A DNA stretch of 64,000 nt from the NCBI RefSeq assembly GCF_019974135.1, contig NZ_AP025017.1:1488001-1552000 (forward strand). Direction: 5' to 3'. This stretch comes from Actinomyces capricornis (GTDB taxonomy: Bacteria; Actinomycetota; Actinomycetes; Actinomycetales; Actinomycetaceae). A program made the translations under genes and the position numbers. Below are positions 55,287 through 63,300 of the stretch, in pieces; the stretch's first letter is position 1; the number at the start of each line of letters is the position of its first letter. The notes beneath the pieces were generated by a model. It was not told the DNA's origin. It searched no databases and was given only the letters and a program-made list of their open reading frames with translations.

Positions 55287-55374
55287 TGGCGGAGGATGGG
55301 GGATTCGAACCCCCGAGGGCTTGCACCCAACACGCTTTCCAAGCGTGCGCCATAGGCCACTAGGCGAATCCTCC
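55287..55374 (-). tRNA. tRNA-Ser (anticodon GGA)
   Basis: On the minus strand the acceptor is GGAGGAT/ATCCTCC with discriminator G and an encoded CCA (55287-55289). The anticodon stem-loop is CACGC-TTGGAAA-GCGTG (anticodon GGA, reading UCC). A long variable arm and GGTTCGAATCC in the T-arm complete a class II tRNA. Confidence 0.95.
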
Positions 55375-55546
55375 AGGTGTGCTGAGCAGGAGATCCCGCC
55401 GCAACAGGAAGGGAATATATCGGAGACCCGGGGGCCGGGGCCACCCGATGGCCGCCCGACGACGGTGGGATCAGTCACGCGCGGTGGTGTGCCCGTGGGG
55501 CCCTGCTGGGTCCTGCGTGGCACGGGAGTCGGGTACACTCATCCCC

Positions 55547-55633
55547 GGCCCCTCGTGCGGCGTCATCCAGTGAATCCCCCAGGACCGGAAGGTAGCAAGG
55601 GTAAGCGGGCTCTGGCGGGTGCGCGAGGGGTCC
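55547..55633 (+). ncRNA. ffs: Signal recognition particle RNA (4.5S type)
   Basis: The apical domain has the conserved SRP motif CAGGACCGGAAGGTAGCAAG with the GGAA tetraloop and the A-rich asymmetric loop GTAAGCGGGCTCTGG. The basal helix pairs GGCCCCTCGTGCG at the 5' end with GCGCGAGGGGTCC at the 3' end. The size of about 87-95 nt suits the short bacterial form. TACACT (55534-55539) is a fitting -10. It binds Ffh in co-translational targeting. Confidence 0.9.
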
Positions 55634-55877
55634 TTGCGTGCCGGGCGCCGGGAGTGCAGGCCGGCCCCGGCCAGGACCGGCCTGCGGCGACTTGTGCCCG
55701 GCCTGTGGGCCGGCTCGTGGGCCGGCGCTGCGGGAGCACGACGACGGCCGCCGTCGGGAGGGCTCCGACGACGGCCGCCGCGTGACGCTGCACCACGATT
55801 CCCGGCGCGTCAGACCGGGTGGCGGGCAGGAGCGGGCCCAGTGCCCCGCCCCGCCCGTCACGATGCGCGAGGGCCTC

Positions 55878-56765
55878 TCATGCCACGGAGGCCCGATGGA
55901 TCCCCTCGATCGTCGCATCGAGGGTCGCATCGAAGTCGGCCTGGGCCTGCCCGTCGGACAGGCCCTCCAGGAGGGCCCGGGAGAAGCTGGCGATGAGGCC
56001 GGGGTTGCGCGCCAGGCGCGCGTTGGCGTCCTCGCGCTCGTAGCCGCCGGACAGTGCCACCACCCGCATGACCCGCGGGTGCTCGATGAGCGAGGAGTAC
56101 AGGCCGTCGCGGCTGGGGATCGTCACCTTCAGGACGACGTCGCGGCCCTCGTCCAGGGCGTCGAGGCGGCGGGTCAGCTCGGTCACGAGCAGGTCCTCGG
56201 CCTCGGCCTTGTCGGGGGCGTGGATGTCGACCTCGGGCTCGATGATCGGGACCAGGCCGGCATCGAGGATCTTCTCGGCGATCTCGAACTGCTGGGCCAC
56301 GACGGCGCGCACGCCGGCCTCGTCGGCGCCCAGGATGACCGAGCGCATCTTGGTGCCGAAGATGCCGGCGGCCACGGCGCGGCCCAGGAGGTCCTCCAGG
56401 CCGGGGATCGGCTTCATGAGGCGGGCGCCGTCGGCCTCGTCGGCCAGGCCCTTATCCACCTTGAGGAAGGGGACGATCTGCTTGACCTCCCACAGGTACT
56501 CGGCGGTGGGGCGCCCCTCGATCTGGGCGTCCATGGTCCGCTCGAAGAGGATCGCTCCGATGATGCGCTCGGAGGTGAAGACCCGGGAGGTGATGATGCG
56601 GCTGCGCATGGCGTGGACCAGCGCGTACATCTCGGCCTCGTTGGTGTAGCGCTCGGAGTCGATGCCGTAGCCGGCCAGGGCCTTGGGGGTGGAGCCGCCG
56701 GACTGGTCGAGGGCGGCGATGAATCCCGCGCCGTGTCGGATCTGCTCGGCCTGCTGCTGATTCAC
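55878..56765 (-). CDS. Fructose-bisphosphate aldolase, class I
   Basis: A 295-residue class I (Schiff-base) aldolase of the bacterial FdaB-like group, which splits fructose-1,6-bisphosphate in glycolysis. It opens NQQQAEQIRHGAGFIAALDQSGGSTPKAL with the substrate-binding DQSGGS. KVDKGLADEADGARLMKPIPGLEDLL, VPIIEPEVDIHAP and VLKVTIPS, with the Schiff-base Lys, and GGYEREDANARLARN follow. GTG at 56765 follows GAAGGA by 6 nt. The usual actinomycete enzyme is class II, so the class I form is a helpful lineage sign. It is divergent from dnaX across two family B elements. Confidence 0.94.
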   Translation of the reverse strand: MNQQQAEQIRHGAGFIAALDQSGGSTPKALAGYGIDSERYTNEAEMYALVHAMRSRIITSRVFTSERIIGAILFERTMDAQIEGRPTAEYLWEVKQIVPFLKVDKGLADEADGARLMKPIPGLEDLLGRAVAAGIFGTKMRSVILGADEAGVRAVVAQQFEIAEKILDAGLVPIIEPEVDIHAPDKAEAEDLLVTELTRRLDALDEGRDVVLKVTIPSRDGLYSSLIEHPRVMRVVALSGGYEREDANARLARNPGLIASFSRALLEGLSDGQAQADFDATLDATIEGIHRASVA

Positions 56766-56857
56766 GTTCTGTCCTTCGCGAGTGGGGGTGGGGGTGGTCA
56801 GGCGGGGCCCGACAGCAGCACCATACATGATAACCATTCTCAACAACATGTCCGGTT

Positions 56858-56949
56858 GCACATCTTCGCGCCGGCCCGCCCCCGGCCTGCGGCGCCATAG
56901 CGCCAGATCCGGCGCCGCGGCCACCGCTGTGCGCCGTGAAGATGTGCAG
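56858..56949. repeat. Family B palindromic element, copy 5
   Basis: The ends TGCACATCTTC and GAAGATGTGCA (56939-56949) are perfect inverted repeats. The interior is G+C-rich (GGCGCCATAGCGCCAGATCC) and more divergent than the other copies. It is the first of a tandem pair between the aldolase and dnaX genes. Confidence 0.8.
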
Positions 56950-56961
56950 CGCGGGCCCGTT

Positions 56962-57053
56962 GCACATCTTCACCCAGGCGGCTCCGGCCGGGCCCGCGGA
57001 ATCATGCGGATCGTCGGTCTGGGAATCGGTCCGTGGGCGCCGAAGATGTGCAG
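56962..57053 (-). repeat. Family B palindromic element, copy 6
   Basis: The ends TGCACATCTTC (56962-56972) and GAAGATGTGCA (57043-57053) are perfect. The core lies in inverted orientation relative to copies 1-4 (plus strand CGGAATCATGCGGATCGTCG). It ends 35 nt before the dnaX start codon. Confidence 0.83.
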
Positions 57054-57088
57054 CGGCGGGGGCGGGGTTCCGGGCTAGAGTTCGGAGT

Positions 57089-60000
57089 GTGACCACCGCC
57101 CTGTACCGCCGCTACCGCCCCGACGCCTTCCAGGACGTCATCGGGCAGGACCATGTGACCGCCCCGCTCATGGCGGCCCTGCGCGCCGACCGCGTCACCC
57201 ACGCCTACCTCTTCTCCGGCCCGCGCGGCTGCGGCAAGACCACCAGCGCCCGCATCCTGGCGCGCTGCCTCAACTGCGCCCAGGCGCCCACCGACACCCC
57301 CTGCGGGCAGTGCCCCTCCTGCCAGGACCTGGCCACCGGCGGGCCCGGGAGCCTGGATGTGGTGGAGATCGACGCCGCCAGCCACAACGGCGTCGACGAC
57401 GCCCGCGATCTGCGCGAGCGCGCCGCCTTCGCCCCGGCGCGCGACCGCTACAAGATCTTCATCCTCGATGAGGCCCACATGGTCACGGCCCAGGGCTTCA
57501 ACGCCCTGCTCAAGCTCGTGGAGGAGCCCCCCGCCCACGTGAAGTTCATCTTCGCGACCACCGAGCCGGAGAAGGTCATCGGCACCATCCGCTCGCGTAC
57601 CCACCACTATCCCTTCCGGCTCGTTCCGCCCGACACCCTGGAGGCCTATCTCGCCCAGCTGTGCCAGGCCGAGGGCGTCGATGCCGGCCCCGGTGTCTTC
57701 CCCCTGGTGGTGCGGGCCGGGGGCGGCAGCGTGCGCGACACCCTGTCGGTGATGGACCAGCTCATCGGCGGGGCCCTCGACGGCGCCGTGGACTACCAGC
57801 GCGCCGTGGCCCTCCTGGGGTACACCGATACCACCATGCTCGACCAGTGCGTCGACGCCATCGCGGCGGCCGACGGCGCCGGGGTCTTCCGCGTGGTCGA
57901 CCGGGTGGTCACCTCCGGGCACGATCCCCGCCGCTTCGTGGAGGACCTGCTCCAGCGCCTGCGCGATCTGCTGGTCATCGCCCTGGCCGGGGACCAGGCG
58001 GGCCCGGCGCTGGGCTCCCTGCCCGTCGACGAGCTCTCCCGCATGGATGTCCAGGCCCGCACCCTGGGCGCCGCGGCCCTGTCTCGGGCGGCCGACATGA
58101 CGGCGCAGGCCCTGACCGCCATGGTGGGGGCCACCTCGCCCAGGCTCCAGCTGGAGCTGCTCGTGGCCAGGCTCATCGTGCCAGTGGCCGGGGCCCAGGG
58201 CGCGGGCGCCGCGGCCATGGGCGCCCCGGTTGCCACAGCCGCGGCCGGGCCGGCGGCGCAGGGCGGCGCTACCGGTGGCCCCGGTGCCGCCAGTGGCCCC
58301 GCCGCGCCGAGCCGGAGCGGTACGGCCCCGGCATCGGGGCGCGAGCTGGCGGCGCAGGCTGCCCGCCAGGCATCCACGGGCTCCACACCGGAGTCCCCGC
58401 CCACGGCGGGCGGTGAGGGCTCCCCGGGAGGCGGGGCGGCGCCCGGGCAGGGCGGCGCGCCTGCCGGTGGCCCGGCCCATCCCGGTGCCGCGCAGGCCGC
58501 TGAGGGCTACGACCCCCGCAGGCAGGGCGCTGCCGCAGGCACAGAGGGGGCCTCGGGCTCTGGCCCGGACTCATCTGCCGGCCCCGCCGGGATGCCGCCA
58601 GTGGCCTGGGATGAGGGTGAGCCGCCCTCGCACCCGGGGGACCGCCGGGCCTCCGGCGCTCGCGGGGGAGCCGGGTCGTCGGGGCAGGCGCCAGCAGTGC
58701 CATGGGAGGAGGCCGCTCCGGGATCGGCGCCGTCGGCCGGAGCGCCCAGTGGGGCGCCGCAGGGGACGCAGGAGCCGCCGGGGCCCGGCGCTGCGGAGGC
58801 CGAGATGCTCCGCACTCGCTGGGAGGAGGTCCTGGAGGCCGCCAAGCGCTCGCGCCGCGCGACCTGGGCGCTGGTGGGCCCCAACTCCCGGCCCGGCACC
58901 TTGGCCAATGGCGTCCTCACCCTGCTGTTCAACGCCCCCGGACTGGTGGGCGCCTTCGAGAACGGCGGGCACGGACCGATTCTTGCCGCCGCCATCCACC
59001 AGGCCCTGGGCCTGCAGGTGGAGGTGCGCGCGATTCTCACCGGTGATGACGGCCCTGGTGGCTCTGGCGGGCCGGGTGGTCCTGGGGGCCACGGTCCCGG
59101 GGGTGGCCGCGGAGGCAGGCCCGGCTCGGGCCCGCAGGGCGGTGCTGGAAGCCCCGGCCCGCCCAGTGGAGGCCGTGGAGGCGTGGGAGCCCGGGCCCCG
59201 CAGGGCTTCGAGGCCCCCGGGGAGCCGAGCGGGGCGAGCGGTCCCGGCGGCTGGGAGGCTGAGCCTCCCCCCGAGGATTGGGAGGCGGTGCCCCCCACCG
59301 GCGCCGTGGGGGATGGGCCCACTGATGCCGCGGGGACGGCGAGCGGTGATGGCGCTGCGCCCCACCGGTCAGCGCCGGCCACCACCGGGGCCCCGCCGAG
59401 CGATGACGGCTGGGGCCCTGTTGCCATTCCCGGGGGAGGAGCGAGCCCATCGCCGCAGGAGCCGGAGGATGCAGGACCCGGCCCTGAGCCCGGCGTTGAG
59501 TCCGTTCCCGGGACCGGATCCGCGGCCAGCCCCGAGGCCGCGCCCGACTTCGGCCCGGCGGCGGGTCCGGCGCGCGGGCCCGACGGCGGGCCCGGCCCGC
59601 GGGGTGCGGACGCCACGGCCGCGGGCGCTGCGCGTGGTGTGGGGGACGATGGCTGGGGCCCCGTGGTTGTCCCCGGCGGCGAGGCGCTCGGCCAGGATCG
59701 GGCGCAGCCGCCGGAGGGCCCGCCCGGTGCGGGCGCGCAGGGCCCCCAGGATGACGGGGACCTGGAGGAGGACGAGCCCCGCCTGGCCACCGTCCACCGC
59801 CTGCGGGCACTGCCGCCCACCCCGGCCGGTCCGGCGCGTGGTCCGGACAGCCCCGGATCCGCGCCGTCGACGGCCGGCGCTCCCGAGACCGGGCCCGCCC
59901 AGGCGGTCGGCCCCGCTGAAGCCGGTGGTCCTGGCAGTCCCTCCGGGGCGCTGAGCCCCACCTCCTGGGAGGAGCCCGAGACCTTCTCCGACGGCATCCC

Positions 60001-60271
60001 CCTGCCCGAGGAGCCCGGCGACCCCGATGGCCCGGCCCCGCAGGACTCGGCGACCTGGGCGCCGTCGGGCATGGCCGGCTCCAGGCTGGCCGCCGCCATG
60101 GCTGCGGCCCGGGCCGCCGCGCAGAGCGAGGACGTCTCCCTGGCCGAGGACACCCCCAGTGAGGATGACGAGGACGCCGAGGATGCCGGCGTCGTCGGCC
60201 TGGAGGTGGTCAAGCGCATCCTGGGGGCCACTGTTATCGAGGAGATCACCGTGACCCAGGAGGGGCACTGA
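57089..60271 (+). CDS. dnaX: DNA polymerase III subunit gamma/tau with a very long linker
   Basis: A 1060-residue clamp-loader subunit. The AAA+ module (about residues 1-230) has Walker [10 protein letters not shown], a zinc site in [19 protein letters not shown], Walker B ILDEAHM and the sensor ATTEPEKV. Domain III follows to about residue 365. Residues about 370-570 and 650-1000 are Gly/Pro/Ala/Ser-rich disordered sequence, separated by a folded segment ([19 protein letters not shown], about 572-650) that should bind the polymerase. A phrase DDGWGPV occurs twice (about 772 and 853). The C-terminus returns to ordered acidic sequence. GTG start. recR follows at once. Confidence 0.95.
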   Translation: MTTALYRRYRPDAFQDVIGQDHVTAPLMAALRADRVTHAYLFSGPRGCGKTTSARILARCLNCAQAPTDTPCGQCPSCQDLATGGPGSLDVVEIDAASHNGVDDARDLRERAAFAPARDRYKIFILDEAHMVTAQGFNALLKLVEEPPAHVKFIFATTEPEKVIGTIRSRTHHYPFRLVPPDTLEAYLAQLCQAEGVDAGPGVFPLVVRAGGGSVRDTLSVMDQLIGGALDGAVDYQRAVALLGYTDTTMLDQCVDAIAAADGAGVFRVVDRVVTSGHDPRRFVEDLLQRLRDLLVIALAGDQAGPALGSLPVDELSRMDVQARTLGAAALSRAADMTAQALTAMVGATSPRLQLELLVARLIVPVAGAQGAGAAAMGAPVATAAAGPAAQGGATGGPGAASGPAAPSRSGTAPASGRELAAQAARQASTGSTPESPPTAGGEGSPGGGAAPGQGGAPAGGPAHPGAAQAAEGYDPRRQGAAAGTEGASGSGPDSSAGPAGMPPVAWDEGEPPSHPGDRRASGARGGAGSSGQAPAVPWEEAAPGSAPSAGAPSGAPQGTQEPPGPGAAEAEMLRTRWEEVLEAAKRSRRATWALVGPNSRPGTLANGVLTLLFNAPGLVGAFENGGHGPILAAAIHQALGLQVEVRAILTGDDGPGGSGGPGGPGGHGPGGGRGGRPGSGPQGGAGSPGPPSGGRGGVGARAPQGFEAPGEPSGASGPGGWEAEPPPEDWEAVPPTGAVGDGPTDAAGTASGDGAAPHRSAPATTGAPPSDDGWGPVAIPGGGASPSPQEPEDAGPGPEPGVESVPGTGSAASPEAAPDFGPAAGPARGPDGGPGPRGADATAAGAARGVGDDGWGPVVVPGGEALGQDRAQPPEGPPGAGAQGPQDDGDLEEDEPRLATVHRLRALPPTPAGPARGPDSPGSAPSTAGAPETGPAQAVGPAEAGGPGSPSGALSPTSWEEPETFSDGIPLPEEPGDPDGPAPQDSATWAPSGMAGSRLAAAMAAARAAAQSEDVSLAEDTPSEDDEDAEDAGVVGLEVVKRILGATVIEEITVTQEGH

Positions 60272-60272
60272 G

Positions 60273-60881
60273 ATGCCGGCAATCTACGAGGGCGCCGTCC
60301 AGGACCTCATCGACGAGTTCGGCGAGCTGCCCGGGATCGGCCCCAAGTCCGCCCAGCGCATGGCCTTCCACATCCTGGCTGCGGATGCCGCCGCCGTGGA
60401 GCGGCTCATCGAGGCCCTGCGCGCCGTCAAGGCCAGGGTCCGCTTCTGCGAGACCTGCGGGAACATCGCCGAGGAGCCCCAGTGCGGGATCTGCCGGGAC
60501 CCGCGCCGCGACCGCCGGGTCATCTGCGTGGTCGAGGAGCCCAAGGATGTGGTGGCCATCGAGCGCACCCGCGAGTACCGGGGCCTCTACCACGTGCTCG
60601 GTGGGGCCATCGACCCCATCAACGGGGTGGGGCCCGACGACCTGCGGGTCCGCGACCTGTTCAACCGCCTGGGCTCGCAGGAGGTCGAGGAGGTCATCCT
60701 GGCCACCGATCCCGACGTCGTCGGCGAGGCCACCGCCGCCTACCTCACCCGGATGCTGCGCAGCATGGAGGTGCCGGTCTCCCGCCTGGCCTCCGGCCTG
60801 CCGGTGGGCAGCGACCTGGAGTACGCCGATGAGGTCACCCTGGGCCGTGCCTTCGAGGGGCGCCGGCGGGTGGAGGACTGA
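60273..60881 (+). CDS. recR: Recombination mediator RecR
   Basis: A 202-residue protein of normal length that works with RecO to load RecA on SSB-coated gaps. It has the helix-hairpin-helix ([17 protein letters not shown]), the four-Cys zinc finger ([16 protein letters not shown]) and the Toprim domain ([27 protein letters not shown]). The start lies one base after the dnaX stop, with GGAGG upstream, so the dnaX-recR pair is one operon, as in many bacteria. Confidence 0.96.
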   Translation: MPAIYEGAVQDLIDEFGELPGIGPKSAQRMAFHILAADAAAVERLIEALRAVKARVRFCETCGNIAEEPQCGICRDPRRDRRVICVVEEPKDVVAIERTREYRGLYHVLGGAIDPINGVGPDDLRVRDLFNRLGSQEVEEVILATDPDVVGEATAAYLTRMLRSMEVPVSRLASGLPVGSDLEYADEVTLGRAFEGRRRVED

Positions 60882-60945
60882 GCCGCCACCCACGACGGCG
60901 GCGGTTGTGGAGGCCCTTCGGGCTCTGCGTGCCGCGGTGCGCCCC

Positions 60946-62094
60946 TCAGGCCAGGCGGATGCCTCGCGGCAGGGTCGTGGCGGGCACCGCCAGGCAGCGG
61001 GTCGCTGCGCTCGCAGCGCCGGTGCCCAGGAGCGCCAGGAACAGCAGGCTGGCCGGCCAGAAGGCGAGGTGCGCCGGCGAGGAGTCCCTGGAGTCCTCCG
61101 GAGGCACGCTGTCGCACTCCGAGCAGGTGCAGTAGGCCTCCGTTCTGCTGGCAGGCTCGGGTGTGCGCATCGCATCGACCTCCTCCCCGATGGCGACCAG
61201 TGGGCTATCGGGTGAGTACCCGGCCTGAACGTCGACGTAGTAGACGTAGTAGACGTAGTAATCGACCTCCTCCCCGATATCGGGTGAGTACTCGGGCTGA
61301 ACGTCGCCGTAGCGTGCGGAGACGTCGCTGAGGATGATGAAGGGGTTGGGCGCCAGCAGCCACCAGACCCTCTCCACGCGGTGGATCTCCTCAATGCGGA
61401 CGCTCCGCGTGCACTGCGGCTCGGTCTCATCCTCTGGTGCGCCGGGCTGGTCGGGGGAGGAGAGCAGGGAGTGGATGGTCACCTCCTGCTGGTCGCGCAC
61501 CGCCGGGGCGAGGATGGTCATCGCCAGCGGGGTGCCGATGACCAGGGCCGCCACCACCAGGTAGGTCAGGACCGTGGAGGCGGAGGTCCGTGCCGTCAGT
61601 GCGGAGAGCCCCAGGCCGATCGCGCACACGCTGGCCAGGGTGATGAGCAGGATCATCAGGTGGGTCAGGAACACCCGGGCCGAGACGCCGCCCCCGGCCA
61701 CCAGCACGAGCAGGAAGGGCAGTGCGACGGCCAGGAAGGCCAGCGCCGCCAGCCAGGCGGCCATGAGCTTGCCCAGGGCGATCTCGGCGGGCCTGAGTGC
61801 TGTGGCCTGAAGAAGGGCCAGGGTGGCGTCGGCACGGTCCCCGTTGATGGAGGTGGAGGACAGGGTGGGGGCCACGATGAGCCCGATCCCCATGACGAAG
61901 CACACGATGATGTCGTAGAGCCAGGGGGTGGCGCTGCGCAGCAGCTCGTCGGTGGGCAGCGCCAACAGGGTCAGCCCACCGCAGACCAGCAGGAGCACCA
62001 GTGCCCAGATGAGGAGCATGATGCGCCATCGCGTGGACCTCACCCGCTGGCGCAGTTCGAGCTGTGCGACGGTCATAACGCCGTTGCGGGTCAT
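60946..62094 (-). CDS. ABC-2 type permease with an internal tandem repeat
   Basis: A 382-residue membrane subunit of an exporter, with about six helices: WRIMLLIWALVLLLVCGGLTLL, IIVCFVMGIGLIVAPTLSS, a pair near residues 110-165, VLTYLVVAALVIGTPLA, and the C-terminal PASLLFLALLGTGAAS. Residues about 263-307, in the large external loop, contain a duplicated block (DVQ-YSPD-IGEEVD) separated by YYVYYVYYV, which is encoded by three perfect 9-bp repeats. The ATG overlaps the stop of the preceding ATPase gene (ATGA). A Cys pair (CTCSEC) follows the repeat. Confidence 0.83.
   Translation of the reverse strand: MTRNGVMTVAQLELRQRVRSTRWRIMLLIWALVLLLVCGGLTLLALPTDELLRSATPWLYDIIVCFVMGIGLIVAPTLSSTSINGDRADATLALLQATALRPAEIALGKLMAAWLAALAFLAVALPFLLVLVAGGGVSARVFLTHLMILLITLASVCAIGLGLSALTARTSASTVLTYLVVAALVIGTPLAMTILAPAVRDQQEVTIHSLLSSPDQPGAPEDETEPQCTRSVRIEEIHRVERVWWLLAPNPFIILSDVSARYGDVQPEYSPDIGEEVDYYVYYVYYVDVQAGYSPDSPLVAIGEEVDAMRTPEPASRTEAYCTCSECDSVPPEDSRDSSPAHLAFWPASLLFLALLGTGAASAATRCLAVPATTLPRGIRLA
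61174..61306. repeat. Intragenic duplication and 9-bp tandem repeats
   Basis: ATCGACCTCCTCCCCGAT occurs at 61174-61191 and 61261-61278, and the adjoining 28-bp block at 61207-61234 recurs at 61279-61306 with 2 mismatches. Between them GACGTAGTA is repeated three times (61234-61260). All lengths keep the reading frame of the ABC-2 permease. Confidence 0.9.
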
Positions 62095-62891
62095 CGGCGC
62101 TCTCCTTCCAGGGCCAGGTAGGCCTCCTCCAGGGCGCGCAGCAGCCAGGTCCGGTGCACGGGCGTGGGGCCGGCCACGGGCGCCGGCGCGCCTTCGGCCG
62201 GCGGCGGCGCCGCGCCCGGTGGGGCGCTCAGGCCCTGGCCGGTCAGTGGGGAGTCGATGGCCTGCCCGCGGGCCATGAAGACGACGCCGTCGACCATCTC
62301 CTCCAGCTCGCCCAGGATGTGGCTGGAGATGAGGACGGTGGTGCCTGCGCCGGCCAGGTCGCGCAGCAGGGCGCGCAGGTCGGCGCGGGAGCGGGGATCC
62401 ATGCCGGAGGCGGGCTCGTCCAGGAGCAGGACCTGGGGCTGGTGGATGAGGGCGCGGGCCAGGCCCAGGCGCTGCTTCTGGCCGCGGGAGAGGACCCGCG
62501 CGGGCTGGCGGGCCATCTCCTGGAGGTGGACGGTGGCGAGCATGCGCTCGGCCGCCTGCCGGGAGGCGGCCCGGTCCATCTGCTGGGCGTCGGCGAAGGT
62601 CAGGAGGATCTCGGCGCAGGTCAGGGAGTCCCAGGTGCCGAAGGCGTCGGGCATCCAGCCCACGGCGCGGTGCACCTCCCGGGGCTGGGAGACGGGATCG
62701 AACCCGGCCACCCGGATGGTGCCGGAGTCCGGGGCCAGGAGGGCGGCCAGCATGAGCAGCAGAGTGGTCTTGCCGGCTCCGTTGGGGCCCACGAGCCCGG
62801 TGACGCTGCCCGAGGGCACCGACAGGCTCAGCTGCTGGACCGCCGGGAACCGGCCGAAGAACCGGGACACCTCCGTCACCTCGATGCTCAT
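62091..62891 (-). CDS. ABC-2 type exporter, ATP-binding subunit
   Basis: A 266-residue ATPase. Walker A is GPNGAGKTT, the Q-loop is VGWMPDAFGTWD, the signature is LSRGQKQRLGLARAL, Walker B is VLLLDEPASGMD and the H-loop is ISSHIL. The form is that of drug/Na+/ABC-2 exporters with an Ala/Pro-rich insertion near residue 220. It overlaps the permease that follows, forming a two-gene leftward operon. Substrate unknown. It is divergent from the HEPN-DUF4011 gene. Confidence 0.9.
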   Translation of the reverse strand: MSIEVTEVSRFFGRFPAVQQLSLSVPSGSVTGLVGPNGAGKTTLLLMLAALLAPDSGTIRVAGFDPVSQPREVHRAVGWMPDAFGTWDSLTCAEILLTFADAQQMDRAASRQAAERMLATVHLQEMARQPARVLSRGQKQRLGLARALIHQPQVLLLDEPASGMDPRSRADLRALLRDLAGAGTTVLISSHILGELEEMVDGVVFMARGQAIDSPLTGQGLSAPPGAAPPPAEGAPAPVAGPTPVHRTWLLRALEEAYLALEGERR

Positions 62892-63300
62892 GGCTCCAGG
62901 GTAGCGATGAGGCCCGGTGCGGCATGGGTCCAATGGGCCTGCTGGGAGGGGCGCCGTCCGCACGGGGCCCGAGTGCTCTCCTCGCCCGTTCGGCGGATGC
63001 CTGCTCGGCCCGCGCTGCTCGCCCATCGACGACGGAGCCCACTGGCAGTGGGTCCTGCGTCACGGGGCGGTCGGGCTGGTGGGCGGGGTGCCGATGGTGC
63101 GCGCGACGTTGGGGTAGCCTGCGTGTGCCGGCTCCGGCCGCATCCCCTCCTTCTCATTCACCCCTACCAGACCTCGCACCTGCCCCGGCTTCCTGCCAGG
63201 ACGGCCCGCGCCTCGGGCCCGCCTGGCCCGGGGCGCCCCGTCGGTCCTGACGGCTCCAGCCGCGCCGGGACCCGTCGGGCCAGGCAGGTGAGGAACAGCC
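62892..63300. other. 409-bp divergent intergenic region
   Basis: This lies between the leftward ABC-2 operon and the rightward HEPN-DUF4011 gene. I see no gene, hairpin or repeat, and no convincing -35/-10 pair, though promoters for both directions must be here. A GAGGA lies just before the ATG at 63301. Confidence 0.45.

Noticed and set aside
17767..57053. Family B repeats as CRISPR spacers or repeats
   Set aside because: Copies are scattered over 39 kb or in pairs only, without regular spacers, and no cas gene is present.
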